51,004 bases of DNA from Bacillota bacterium (GTDB lineage Bacteria > Bacillota > Clostridia > Acetivibrionales > DSM-1351), in contig JAEVZU010000277.1 of the NCBI GenBank assembly GCA_023392075.1, positions 1 to 51,004 on the forward strand. The letters run 5' to 3'. Below the pieces are notes generated by a model. That model did no database searches, was not told the DNA's origin, and saw nothing but the letters and a program-made list of their open reading frames with translations. How positions within the stretch are numbered: the first letter of the stretch is position 1; each line of letters begins with the position of its first letter. Positions 15,164-23,688 of the stretch are shown piece after piece. Both the position numbers and the translations under genes were made by a program.

Positions 15164-15397
15164 TTAAGAAGCATTAAGAAGCTTGTCTATACATTCCTTA
15201 TCATAACCCACAATTATATTACCATCAATGTCAATTACCGGGACTGCCCGCTGACCTGATTTTTTTATCATTTCCAGAGCCCCTTTTGTGTCCTTTGAAA
15301 CGTCAATATCCACATACCTCACATTGTTGGAATCCAGGTGTTCTTTAAGTACGTTGCACCACTTACAGGTTGGTGTGGAATAAATTTTTATTGCCAT
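15164..15397 (-). CDS. Glutaredoxin-like protein 2
   Basis: Thioredoxin-fold protein of 77 residues and a clear paralogue of the one at 5047-5277: MAIKIYSTPTCKWCNVLKEHL with active site CKWC (Cys11, Cys14), the shared VDIDVSK and KKSGQRAVPVIDIDGNIIVGY blocks, and a C-terminal helix. The start at 15397 has AAGGGGGGA upstream; the longer frame adds an unrelated tail. Unlike its paralogue it has no CsoR operator. Instead, an imperfect 31-base palindrome lies in its leader (15432-15462). Likely reduces protein disulfides or mixed thiols. Confidence 0.87.
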   Translation of the reverse strand: MAIKIYSTPTCKWCNVLKEHLDSNNVRYVDIDVSKDTKGALEMIKKSGQRAVPVIDIDGNIIVGYDKECIDKLLNAS

Positions 15398-15431
15398 ACA
15401 AATCCCCCCCTTAATCAGCAAAATACCAAGC

Positions 15432-15485
15432 ATCCACACTATTTTGCAAAATTAGAGTGGATCCCCCTCTTTTAGTAATATTATA
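15432..15485 (-). promoter_or_regulatory. Promoter region and leader palindrome of glutaredoxin 2
   Basis: A TATAAT hexamer on the minus strand (complement of 15480-15485) is followed by an imperfect palindrome at 15432-15462 (ATCCAC...ATTTTGCAAAAT...GTGGAT). Position just downstream of a likely start point fits an operator or an RNA hairpin. No convincing -35 element was found. Confidence 0.4.
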
Positions 15486-15551
15486 ATAATACCTCAATTT
15501 AATACCGCTAAACACAAAAAGAGTAAAATTTTTCCATAAATCGGGAAAAGT

Positions 15552-16196
15552 TTAGATATCCGAGGGATTTGACTGTTTTTTCTTGGATTTACGTAATTTA
15601 TATATAATAAAGGCAATTATTGCAATAACAGCCAAAACGGCCACAGAAGCCATATTAAACACAGACAGGAAACGTTTTACCAGTCGGATGTTGTGACCTA
15701 TTACGCGTCCGATTAAAAGATAGATGACCTGCTGTAAAAGGATTGAAAACAAAATATAAGCAAAATATATTCTCTTTTTAACCTTAAATACTCCTGAAAA
15801 CAAAACCATAATTGTACTGGTGCCCGGAATGAATTTACTAAGAATCAAACCATATTTGCCATACTTATGGAATACCTTTTCAGAGCGTTTGATATGTTTT
15901 TCATCTATATATTTCAAGACAAGCTTGTATCTGAGCACTTCATCGCCCTTTTTATATCCGAACCAGTATACCAGGATTGAACCTATTAGGCTTCCCATTA
16001 CAGATACAAATAAAACCATTAAAAAATGGAAATTGGGTCCAATTGTCGTCAAGTATCCCTCAAAAACTATAATAACATCTGACGGATATGGAGGAAAAAC
16101 CAATTGGAGTATACCTGAAATAAAGAAGAAAATATATGTAACTACCGGATTTCCGTTAATAATGCTGTGTATTGAGTTAAGTACAAAATCCTCCAT
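15552..16196 (-). CDS. DedA-family membrane protein 2
   Basis: A 214-residue VTT-family protein with the core FPPYPSDVIIVFEGYLTTIG, then GSLIGSILVYWFGYKKGDEV, and the conserved KFIPGTSTIMVLFSGVFKVKK block. It belongs to the branch lacking the RxFxP arginine form of the first DedA in this window, so the two may handle different lipids. The C-terminus is basic (LRKSKKKQ). Start ATG follows GGGAGGAAA. Confidence 0.87.
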   Translation of the reverse strand: MEDFVLNSIHSIINGNPVVTYIFFFISGILQLVFPPYPSDVIIVFEGYLTTIGPNFHFLMVLFVSVMGSLIGSILVYWFGYKKGDEVLRYKLVLKYIDEKHIKRSEKVFHKYGKYGLILSKFIPGTSTIMVLFSGVFKVKKRIYFAYILFSILLQQVIYLLIGRVIGHNIRLVKRFLSVFNMASVAVLAVIAIIAFIIYKLRKSKKKQSNPSDI

Positions 16197-16278
16197 TAAA
16201 AATAGTTTCCTCCCTTTTTAATTACAACCAATATCCTATTATACCCCTCTTTTTATAATATGTCTGAAAATGATAAAA

Positions 16279-16312
16279 CAGCTCATAAATAAACAAATTT
16301 ATAAATGAGCTG
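16279..16312 (-). terminator. Terminator after the beta-lactamase-fold gene
   Basis: Arms CAGCTCAT / ATGAGCTG with AT-rich pairing inside, then TTTTAT on the minus strand; 60 bases past the stop at 16374. Confidence 0.75.
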
Positions 16313-16373
16313 CTAATTAGTTGTCAATTGTATACAGATAACCTGTTTCCCAATTTTATAGGGAGTTTATTTT

Positions 16374-17468
16374 TTATTTTGCCTGTACAGGCGAATTGGC
16401 CGCATATGCTTCTTCAAAATCAAATATCTTTTTGGAAAGTGCAGCTATATTGCTGCAGGCAGTTCCAAAATCCACATTATCGGTCATGACAGATAGAACA
16501 TAAGGGTGCTTTCCGAATACTATACCTACATCATTGGCTGTTTTGGTCTGATTTCCGATTTTATGCGCAACCTTTACACCCGTGAGTTTGGCACTGATCC
16601 TGTCATTCCAGTCGGTGTTTTCAAGATTGTTGATCAACTCTCCGTAAACTGCTTCATTGTCAAGATAATGCCTGTACAGATCCTGGGCTACAAGAGCCAT
16701 GTCATACGGACAGGAACGGTGGGTTTTACCGTAATAAACCTTTCCGCCAAGGTCGGCCAGATACTTGCGGACGTTTTCAATATCTACCTGACGAATAATC
16801 ATATTTACACCGCAGTTATCACTTTTACGGATTGATAGCTTTGAAGTTTCACGGACAGTGTATTCCGTACCGTATGGTGAATTTTGTATGATTCCGGTAC
16901 CGAACTCCAGATCCTCCTGCTTATATACAAGTTTGTCCTCAAAGGAAACCTTGCCTGCCTCAATATCCTTGAACAGAACCATATTGATGGGCAGTTTGGA
17001 GGTACTTGCCGCAATATATTCAATCTGGTCGTTAACATTAATCATTTCACCTGTAGCCAGGTCAATATAGGTTACGCCGTACCTGCCTGAAAGTTTTGAA
17101 GTGTAATCGGTAATAATTTTTTTCAGTTCCTCCATTCTGCCGCTTTTTGCAATGCTCCCAACCTTTGGCAAATACCCGTGTGCCTGGGTGGTAACACCAT
17201 TAACGTCAGAATTCGCTGCCGCAGCCGTACTGTCTGCGGGCTTTTTAGTGGAGTTTGCAGCATCAGCCGGCACGGTTTGTGTTGCAACAGCCTGGCTGTT
17301 GCCGGTCTGGGCTGAATCTCCGGATTTTGATGCACCTGTTACATTATCCCTGTTTAAGAAAATATATGCTGCCATAACAATTGCAACTACAGACAAAACT
17401 GTTGTTGTAACAACCAGTGCTCTTCTTTTTTTATACCTACTTCCGTTTTTAAAATGATACCTGCTCAT
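16374..17468 (-). CDS. Membrane-anchored beta-lactamase-fold serine hydrolase
   Basis: A 364-residue protein: a basic cytoplasmic start, one membrane segment (about 19-37), a Ser/Thr/Ala-rich linker to about 100, then a class A beta-lactamase/transpeptidase-like domain. Catalytic motifs are STSK (Ser155, Lys158), SDN (216-218) and HKIG (302-305, in place of KTG). I do not see the ExxLN motif that supplies the deacylating glutamate of true class A enzymes, so a wall-related or esterase role is more likely than penicillin resistance. Start at 17468 has TAGGAGGAAAG; the upstream extension is unsupported. Confidence 0.8.
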   Translation of the reverse strand: MSRYHFKNGSRYKKRRALVVTTTVLSVVAIVMAAYIFLNRDNVTGASKSGDSAQTGNSQAVATQTVPADAANSTKKPADSTAAAANSDVNGVTTQAHGYLPKVGSIAKSGRMEELKKIITDYTSKLSGRYGVTYIDLATGEMINVNDQIEYIAASTSKLPINMVLFKDIEAGKVSFEDKLVYKQEDLEFGTGIIQNSPYGTEYTVRETSKLSIRKSDNCGVNMIIRQVDIENVRKYLADLGGKVYYGKTHRSCPYDMALVAQDLYRHYLDNEAVYGELINNLENTDWNDRISAKLTGVKVAHKIGNQTKTANDVGIVFGKHPYVLSVMTDNVDFGTACSNIAALSKKIFDFEEAYAANSPVQAK

Positions 17469-17671
17469 CTTTCCTCCTATTATGTTCAGCCACAAAGTTG
17501 TGATTAATTATGCGTTTTCTTTTAAATTTTCTAAAATAATAAAAGTATTATTACTAAAGCAACAGCATCTAATTTTAACACTATTGGTACATTAGATTCA
17601 AATACATTTTAATTAATATTTTCTTAAATTCAGTTTTATTATTGACATTTCCGTTACATATCTGTCATTTA

Positions 17672-18415
17672 TTACTGCTTGCTGTTTTCAAACATCAATC
17701 TGCAATTATCCGCCCTGTATTTGGAAATTATATATTCCACTGCCTGTCCGCTCTTTGAAAAAAGAGTATTCTGAAGCTTCATGAGGGGCTGTCCCGGTTG
17801 GATCCTCAACAAAGGCGAATCATTGTTATCGGCAAATACCATTTCCAGAATGCTTTTACTTTTTTCAGGAATAAGAGGATATTTTCCCCTCAGAATATCA
17901 ATTGAGGATTTTCCGTCTTTCAGCTGGTTTACAATATCCGGGAACAGATTTACAGGGATATAGGATTTATTGAGCGAATAAACTTCACTGGCCTGATTAT
18001 TTATATAGGATAAATAAGTAATTACGGCTACAGGCATACTGCTGTTATAATTAAAAATATTGTTCAGCGTGTCAATTGATGAACTTTCAATTACAGAAAT
18101 ATCGATTATATTTTTCCCTGCAGGAGCCTGGCAGTCAAGTATTGAATCTGTGAATCCCGTATAGTTTTTGATATCTATAACATTTTTACGGCCGTATACA
18201 AAAGTTCCTTTTCCCTTTTCCTTGTATAGATAACCGCTGTTTGTCAGCTCGGTTATCGCCTGTCTCACCGTAGGCCTGCTGATATCATACAGCTGACAGA
18301 GATCCTGCTCGGAGGGAATCTGGGTGTTGGGTGCATATTCATTATCTTCGATCTTTTTGATTATCAGGTCTTTAAGCTGCAGGTACAGAGGAATGCTGCT
18401 GAATTTATTTATCAT
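17672..18415 (-). CDS. GntR-family regulator, HutC/UTRA type
   Basis: Transcription factor of 247 residues. The N-terminal winged helix (PLYLQLKDLIIKKIE..., SEQDLCQLYDISRPTVRQAITELTNSGYLYKEKGKGTFV) is the canonical GntR DNA-binding domain. The remainder is a UTRA ligand-binding domain (AVITYLSYIN..., SYIPVNLFPDI, AVEYIISKYRADNCRL). It lies between purB and the beta-lactamase-fold gene, all on one strand, separated from purB by a terminator. The ligand is unknown; UTRA domains often bind sugar phosphates or amino-acid derivatives. Confidence 0.92.
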   Translation of the reverse strand: MINKFSSIPLYLQLKDLIIKKIEDNEYAPNTQIPSEQDLCQLYDISRPTVRQAITELTNSGYLYKEKGKGTFVYGRKNVIDIKNYTGFTDSILDCQAPAGKNIIDISVIESSSIDTLNNIFNYNSSMPVAVITYLSYINNQASEVYSLNKSYIPVNLFPDIVNQLKDGKSSIDILRGKYPLIPEKSKSILEMVFADNNDSPLLRIQPGQPLMKLQNTLFSKSGQAVEYIISKYRADNCRLMFENSKQ

Positions 18416-18492
18416 ATGTACTCTCCAATCCGGTTTAATCCAAGTTAAACCCAGTTATGCTTTTGTCTTGTGTAATTTAATCCTAACAAAAA

Positions 18493-18531
18493 ATAAAAGA
18501 TAGGATGATGTATTGACATCCTATCTTTTAT
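18493..18531 (-). terminator. Terminator after purB
   Basis: Fifteen-base perfect arms (ATAAAAGATAGGATG / CATCCTATCTTTTAT) with a 9-base loop, and TTTTTT after it on the minus strand; 40 bases past the purB stop. Confidence 0.9.
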
Positions 18532-18570
18532 TATATCAAACTTAAATTTAACATCAATAGGTCTTGGACT

Positions 18571-20001
18571 CTATACCCTCAATTCAACCTTTATGTCGGC
18601 AGGTTCACTGCCGGCAAGTACAGGCTTGACTTCGTTTTCTATAAATTCCACAACCTGCTCGGAGCTTCTGCCGATGTAGTTCTTTGGCTCGAGTACGGCT
18701 TTAAGTGCTTCCAGAGACATCCCGAACAGCGGATCGGCAGCAATTCTTTCAATCAGGTCATTGGCCTCGCCATCCACCTTAACACGCTTACCCGCTTCCA
18801 TTGAGTGCTTTCTGATCTGCTCGTGCAGCTCCTGTCTGTCGCCTCCGTGTTTTACAGCCTCCATCATTATGTTTTCAGTAGCCATGAAGGGCAGCTCATC
18901 CATAACATGTTTGTGAATGACCTTGGGGTAAACAACAAGACCGCTTGCGACATTTATATATATATTAAGGATGGCATCAATTGCAAGGAAAGCCTCAGGT
19001 ACTGAAATTCTTTTGTTTGCCGAGTCATCCAGAGTTCTTTCAAACCATTGTGTGGAAGCGGTTATTGCAGGATTCAAAGCATCTACAATAACATATCTTG
19101 CCAAAGAGGAAATTCTCTCACATCTCATGGGATTCCTTTTATAAGCCATGGCGGATGAACCTATCTGCTTTTCTTCAAAGGGTTCCTCCATTTCCTTCAT
19201 GCTCTGGAGAAGTCTCATGTCGTTGCTGAATTTATAGGCGCTCTGGGCAATACCGCTGAGAACATTTAAAACCCTGCTGTCCAGCTTTCTGGGGTAGGTT
19301 TGGCCCGACACGGCAAAAACTGCTTTAAAGCCCATTTGGTCGGCAATAAGCTGTTCAAGCTTTTTAACTTTTTCATGGTCACCGTCAAACAGGTTTAAAA
19401 AGCTCGCCTGTGTGCCGGTTGTGCCCTTTGAGCCCAGCAGCTTCATATTTTCGATTGCATGCTCCAGGTCTTCCATATCCATCAGGAGCTCCTGGATCCA
19501 GAGAGTAGCTCTTTTGCCCACCGTCACAAGCTGTGCCGGCTGGTAGTGGGTAAAACCCAATGTGGGCATATTCTTGTATTCCAGGGCAAAATCCGAAAGT
19601 TTTTTTATAAGAATGAGCATTTTGCTTTTTACAAGCTTCAACGCCTCGGTCATAACTATAATATCCGTATTATCCCCGACATAACAGGAGGTTGCTCCAA
19701 GATGAATGATAGCCCTGGCATCGGGACACTGCTCACCGTAAGCATGTACATGGGACATAACATCGTGCCTGAATTGTTTTTCATATTGTTCGGCTGCTTC
19801 ATAATTGATATCATCTTTCATTTTCTTCAGTTGTTCAATCTGGGCATCGGTAATATTCAGGCCAAGCTCTTTTTCCGCTTCAGCCAGTGCTATCCAGAGC
19901 TTTCTCCAGGTCTTGAATTTCATATCGGGTGAAAATATCTGCTGCATTTCGCTGCTTGCATATCTTGCATTAAAAGGACTTTCATAAACATTTTTCATCA
20001 T
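18571..20001 (-). CDS. purB: Adenylosuccinate lyase
   Basis: Cytosolic lyase that releases fumarate at two steps of purine synthesis (SAICAR to AICAR, adenylosuccinate to AMP). The 476-residue product has the fumarase-superfamily signature GSSAMAYKRNPMRCERI around residue 285, plus HLGATSCYVGDN and GFTHYQPAQ earlier. The AYKRNP form and length place it in the longer PurB branch also found in Clostridia and eukaryotes. The start has GAAGGAGA upstream, with two adjacent ATGs usable. No other pur genes adjoin, so it is regulated on its own. Confidence 0.96.
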   Translation of the reverse strand: MMKNVYESPFNARYASSEMQQIFSPDMKFKTWRKLWIALAEAEKELGLNITDAQIEQLKKMKDDINYEAAEQYEKQFRHDVMSHVHAYGEQCPDARAIIHLGATSCYVGDNTDIIVMTEALKLVKSKMLILIKKLSDFALEYKNMPTLGFTHYQPAQLVTVGKRATLWIQELLMDMEDLEHAIENMKLLGSKGTTGTQASFLNLFDGDHEKVKKLEQLIADQMGFKAVFAVSGQTYPRKLDSRVLNVLSGIAQSAYKFSNDMRLLQSMKEMEEPFEEKQIGSSAMAYKRNPMRCERISSLARYVIVDALNPAITASTQWFERTLDDSANKRISVPEAFLAIDAILNIYINVASGLVVYPKVIHKHVMDELPFMATENIMMEAVKHGGDRQELHEQIRKHSMEAGKRVKVDGEANDLIERIAADPLFGMSLEALKAVLEPKNYIGRSSEQVVEFIENEVKPVLAGSEPADIKVELRV

Positions 20002-20100
20002 TGTAATCTCCTTCCGTCACCGGATATATTATACAACAAAAACCGAATATTTGCATCAAAAATATTAAAAATGTTCGGATTATTTCTTTTCAAAAAAAGT

Positions 20101-20118
20101 GCGGGATACAAATCCCGC
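20101..20118 (-). terminator. Terminator after the aspartate aminotransferase gene
   Basis: Arms GCGGGAT / ATCCCGC, 4-base loop, followed on the minus strand by ACTTTTTTTG; 82 bases past the stop at 20200. Confidence 0.85.
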
Positions 20119-20199
20119 TTTAGACATTTATGAATATTAGAACGTATACGGAATACTTTCTAAACTCATGTAAAATTATATGCTTAATCGCTTATTCGT

Positions 20200-21480
20200 T
20201 CAAGCCATTTCTAAAAATTTCTTTGCAGAAACCAGCTGAATACTGATACCGAATATCTCTATAGCCTTTTTAAGCTCTTCTACAGGCGGCAGCGTGGGAG
20301 CTATTCTTATATTTCTGTCCTTTGGATCTTTTCCGTAAGGATAGGTTGCTCCGGCTTTTGTAAGGACCACCCCTGCTTCAAGCGCAAGTTTTTCAACCTC
20401 CCTGGCACAGTTATCCAGAGTATTCAGGCTGATGAAATATCCCCCGTTGGGTTTGTTCCAGGAGGCAATTTCCTTATCTCCCAGTTCTTTTTCAAGGATT
20501 TCAATAACTATATCAAATTTTGGACTCAAAATATTTGCATGCTTTTTCATGTGCTGATTGATACCGTCAAGATTTTTAAAATATTTAACATGTCTCAGCT
20601 GATTTATTTTGTCATGTCCGATAGTCTGGATGGTCATGCTTTTTCTGATACCGTTAAGGTTTTCAACACTTGCGGCCATCATGGCTATTCCGGCTCCGGG
20701 GAAACTGATCTTTGAGGTTGAGCTGAAAATATATACCATGTTATCATTTCCTGTAACCTTACAGGCAGTCAGTATGTTTTTTAATTCGTCCGGCTTGTCG
20801 GATAAATGATGTACGCAATAGGCATTATCCCAGAATACTCTGAAATCCTTTGCTTTAGGTTTTAAAGCCGCAATTCTGTCGACCACCCTGTCGGAATAGG
20901 TAATTCCATCCGGATTGCTGTATTTGGGAACACACCACATACCCTTGATGCTTTCATCCTCTGAAACAAGTTTTTCAACCGCATCCATGTCAGGACCGTC
21001 CTGCTTCATGTCAATGGTAATCATTTCGATGCCAAACAGCTCGCAGATTGCAAAATGGCGGTCATATCCCGGGCTTGGACATAAAAACCTGACCTTGTCC
21101 AGCTTTGACCAGGGAGTGCTTCCAAGGATGCCAAGTGACATGGCTCTTGCAACTGCATCGTACATCAGGTTCAGACTTGAGTTCCCGCCTATGATAATTT
21201 CACTTTTATCTACATCAAGCATTTCAGCAAAAAGTGCCTTTGCTTCTGGAAGACCGTCGAGAACACCATAATTGAAGGTATCGGTGCCATCGGCAGCTTT
21301 ACGAAGCTCCCTTGAAGGAATATCAAGAATTTCCATGCTCATGTCAAGCTGTTCCGAGCACGGTTTACCTCTTGTCATATCAAGCTTTAGCTTTTGCTCT
21401 TTAAATGCATTATATCTTTTTTCAAGTTTTTCGATTTCGTTTTGAAGTTCATTTTTGGATAATTTACTGTAACTTTTCAT
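20200..21480 (-). CDS. Aspartate aminotransferase, class Ic (AspT type)
   Basis: PLP enzyme of 426 residues of the aminotransferase family that starts with the long N-terminal helix KNELQNEIEKLEKRYNAFK and the TRGKPCSEQLDMS motif (Corynebacterium AspT-like; Pfam Asp_aminotransf, formerly Aminotran_MocR). Further blocks: YGVLDGLPEAKALFAEML, GGNSSLNLMYD, PKYSNPDGITY, the PLP-lysine motif SSTSKISFPGAG, and NPNGGYFISL. It probably interconverts oxaloacetate/glutamate and aspartate/2-oxoglutarate. Monocistronic by its terminator; the 320-base gap upstream (21481-21800) holds only AT-rich DNA and the dipeptidase terminator. Confidence 0.88.
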   Translation of the reverse strand: MKSYSKLSKNELQNEIEKLEKRYNAFKEQKLKLDMTRGKPCSEQLDMSMEILDIPSRELRKAADGTDTFNYGVLDGLPEAKALFAEMLDVDKSEIIIGGNSSLNLMYDAVARAMSLGILGSTPWSKLDKVRFLCPSPGYDRHFAICELFGIEMITIDMKQDGPDMDAVEKLVSEDESIKGMWCVPKYSNPDGITYSDRVVDRIAALKPKAKDFRVFWDNAYCVHHLSDKPDELKNILTACKVTGNDNMVYIFSSTSKISFPGAGIAMMAASVENLNGIRKSMTIQTIGHDKINQLRHVKYFKNLDGINQHMKKHANILSPKFDIVIEILEKELGDKEIASWNKPNGGYFISLNTLDNCAREVEKLALEAGVVLTKAGATYPYGKDPKDRNIRIAPTLPPVEELKKAIEIFGISIQLVSAKKFLEMA

Positions 21481-21701
21481 TATCTTCTCCTCTCAAAAAC
21501 AGTGTTAACCAATAACAATTCTAATACATATTATTCTTGTTTGCAAGTTTATTGACTCCTTTATTCAAAAAATTATTTACCGGCAAACAAAATAAAATAT
21601 AAAAGAATAATTATGCAAGTATAGTCCAATTAAACTGCAGTTATTTGGAAAAACTAAAAAGTTATATAATTCTCCTGAACATCAGTTACGGATAGCAAAA
21701 A

Positions 21702-21742
21702 GCGGCCGGAACTCCCGTTAAATCAATTAAGGAGCCGGCCAC
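21702..21742 (-). terminator. Terminator after the dipeptidase gene
   Basis: Stem GTGGCCGG-CTCC / GGAGTT-CCGGCCGC with a long loop, then TTTTTG on the minus strand; 59 bases past the stop at 21801. Confidence 0.8.
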
Positions 21743-21800
21743 CTGAAATCATAAAAATTATTATGTCACATATTATGTTACAGATAGTATTACCGTAAAG

Positions 21801-22736
21801 TTAAAGTACGCTTTTTATCACTCTCATAAAGTTTTCCCCGGCAATTTTTTTAACCAGGGCTTCACTGTAGTTCAGCTTGAGAAGTTCATTCAGAAGATTG
21901 GAATAGCATTGTACGCCTTCCAATCCTTCTGGGGTAGATTCAATACCGTCAAAATCAGAGCCCAATCCGAGAGTGTCCTCACCTGTAAGAGCTATAATGT
22001 ATTCAATATGTGCAAGTGCATCCTTCATTGAGGCCTTCCCCGTATTACTGAGGAATACCGGATACAGGTTAAGTCCCGTGACACCTCCGTTTTTCTTAAG
22101 GGCAAGCAATTGCTCATCGGTGAGGTTTCTGGGATGATTGCATAATTTTTTTGAATTCGAATGTGATGCAATGATAGAGGAAGCTGTCAGTTTAATCACG
22201 TCCCAGAAACCCGCTTCCGATATATGTGAAACATCTACCAGCATTCCAAGTCTGTTCATTTCGGAAATTACTTCACGGCCAAAGGGTGTGAGTCCCCCTC
22301 CGGATATCCCGTCAATTACTCCGTCGGCTATCTGGTTTCTGTAGTTCCAGGTGAGTGTCATACCTCTCACACCCATTTTATACAGCATTCTCAAGGAGGC
22401 CGGACTTCCCTCCAGCGCTTCGCCGCCCTCGATTGTGAGAACGGCTGAAATCTTACGTTGTGCACAAGCGGCTTCTATATCGTTGTAATTACAGCATAAC
22501 ATTATGTCGTTTTTATTGTTTTCTATTTCCTGATACAGCCTGTCAATGATACTCAGAGTCCTCCTCAGCGCTCCCATTTTAGCATGTTCAGGGGAAATAA
22601 ACGCTGCAAAAAACTGGACGTAGCTATCGTATTCCTTAAGCCTGCTAATATCAATGTGGCGGTTGTTTGTACGGAGTTCCTCCCCGTATTTCATTATGGT
22701 CGTAATGGTATCGCAATGAGCATCAACAATCAGCAT
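21801..22736 (-). CDS. Membrane dipeptidase, peptidase family M19
   Basis: Zinc dipeptidase of the renal-dipeptidase family, 311 residues, in the TIM-barrel amidohydrolase fold. Metal ligands are visible as HCD at 7-9 (His7, Asp9), Glu in TIEGGEAL, His in VDVSHISEAGFW and HSNSKKL, and Asp in LGLGSDFDG. There is no signal peptide, so it is probably cytosolic and cleaves dipeptides, perhaps including those with D-residues. It follows yraN by 26 bases and may be co-transcribed with the end of the ribosomal cluster. Confidence 0.92.
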   Translation of the reverse strand: MLIVDAHCDTITTIMKYGEELRTNNRHIDISRLKEYDSYVQFFAAFISPEHAKMGALRRTLSIIDRLYQEIENNKNDIMLCCNYNDIEAACAQRKISAVLTIEGGEALEGSPASLRMLYKMGVRGMTLTWNYRNQIADGVIDGISGGGLTPFGREVISEMNRLGMLVDVSHISEAGFWDVIKLTASSIIASHSNSKKLCNHPRNLTDEQLLALKKNGGVTGLNLYPVFLSNTGKASMKDALAHIEYIIALTGEDTLGLGSDFDGIESTPEGLEGVQCYSNLLNELLKLNYSEALVKKIAGENFMRVIKSVL

Positions 22737-22762
22737 TTATCTGTCTCCTTTTGATTAAAATT

Positions 22763-23146
22763 CTAAAATGCATCCTTTATATGGTTTATACTTTTAATAA
22801 TGGATTTAGTGTCTTTTGTGAGCAGTATTTCGATAACATCAAACCGTACACATTTATATGTACTTCCTGTATTTGAAAGATAGATGGCGGCGATCTGATG
22901 TATTTTCCTCTGCTTTGCTGTTGTCACCGACTCTCCGGGAGAACCACAGGTGTCGGAGCGTCTGGTCTTAACCTCTATAAAACAAATATATTCGGCATCT
23001 CTTGCAATTATATCTATTTCACCCAAACGACCGACTCTGTAATTGGTTTTTAGTATTTCATATTCATTTTCAAGAAGGTACTGAACTGCTTTTTTCTCAC
23101 CGTCAGCACCCAGCTTCCTGGTGTTTACTCCGGCCGTATTTCTCAC
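22763..23146 (-). CDS. YraN/UPF0102 family endonuclease-like protein
   Basis: A 127-residue member of UPF0102, related to restriction-endonuclease and Holliday-resolvase folds. The diagnostic block is NYRVGRLGEIDIIARD...YICFIEVKTRRS, with the E-D-ExK catalytic pattern. GTG start; the Shine-Dalgarno is weak, so the first residues are uncertain. In many bacteria yraN follows rnhB, and here it closes the row rnhB, ylqG-like, ylqH-like, yraN. Biological role unsettled. Confidence 0.9.
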   Translation of the reverse strand: MRNTAGVNTRKLGADGEKKAVQYLLENEYEILKTNYRVGRLGEIDIIARDAEYICFIEVKTRRSDTCGSPGESVTTAKQRKIHQIAAIYLSNTGSTYKCVRFDVIEILLTKDTKSIIKSINHIKDAF

Positions 23147-23180
23147 CTTCTTTCAATGTACTCATAATCTTTTAACAATC

Positions 23181-23486
23181 TCAGCTTTGATTTATAGCTT
23201 CATCTCCGTAGCTTTTGTCCACACTGCCTATGAATATGAGAATTTCGGCAACCACGTCATAGACCTCCGGTGGTATCTGTTCACCGATTCCAAGTGCCGA
23301 AAGGGTTTTAGCCAGATTTGTATTCTGATATACAGGTATATCGGCTTCAGTTGCTTTTTCGATTATTTTTTCGGCTACTATTCCCTTTCCGGTGGCAACC
23401 ACTTTCGGGGCGTCATCTGTCCCGGGAGAATACTGCAGAGCTGCTGCATGCCTTATGCCTTTCCTGTTTTTATCCTTGTCCTGCAA
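23181..23486 (-). CDS. FlhB C-terminal-domain-like protein (YlqH type)
   Basis: A 101-residue protein equivalent to the cytoplasmic C-terminal domain of FlhB/YscU, lacking membrane segments: AAALQYSPGTDDAPKVVATGKG, then the helix AEKIIEKATEADIPVYQNTNLAKTLS. The NPTH autocleavage motif of FlhB is absent (SPGT stands near that place). Bacillus has the same stand-alone gene as ylqH beside ylqG, rnhB and rbgA. TTG start with GGTGGGAA upstream. It may help in flagellar export or control hook length with the neighbouring FliK-like protein. Confidence 0.88.
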   Translation of the reverse strand: MQDKDKNRKGIRHAAALQYSPGTDDAPKVVATGKGIVAEKIIEKATEADIPVYQNTNLAKTLSALGIGEQIPPEVYDVVAEILIFIGSVDKSYGDEAINQS

Positions 23487-23688
23487 ATTCCCACCGCCTA
23501 TAGTAATTTAATATCCCCAATAACATTAATTGTACATATTGCATTTGCAATCCGAACTGTGAACCGTACTATTTAAGTAAGCGCTTTTCGTGCCCACCAT
23601 TGCTTGAAGTTAGTATGGAAGTACTGGTATAATCAGTAATAATTATTACCTGAAAAATTATCCAATAACTGGCACAACGCTTAAATTT

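Noticed and set aside
16374..17468. Acquired beta-lactam resistance gene
   Set aside because: Motifs for deacylation are missing, the KTG motif is altered, and it sits among housekeeping genes with no mobile flanks.
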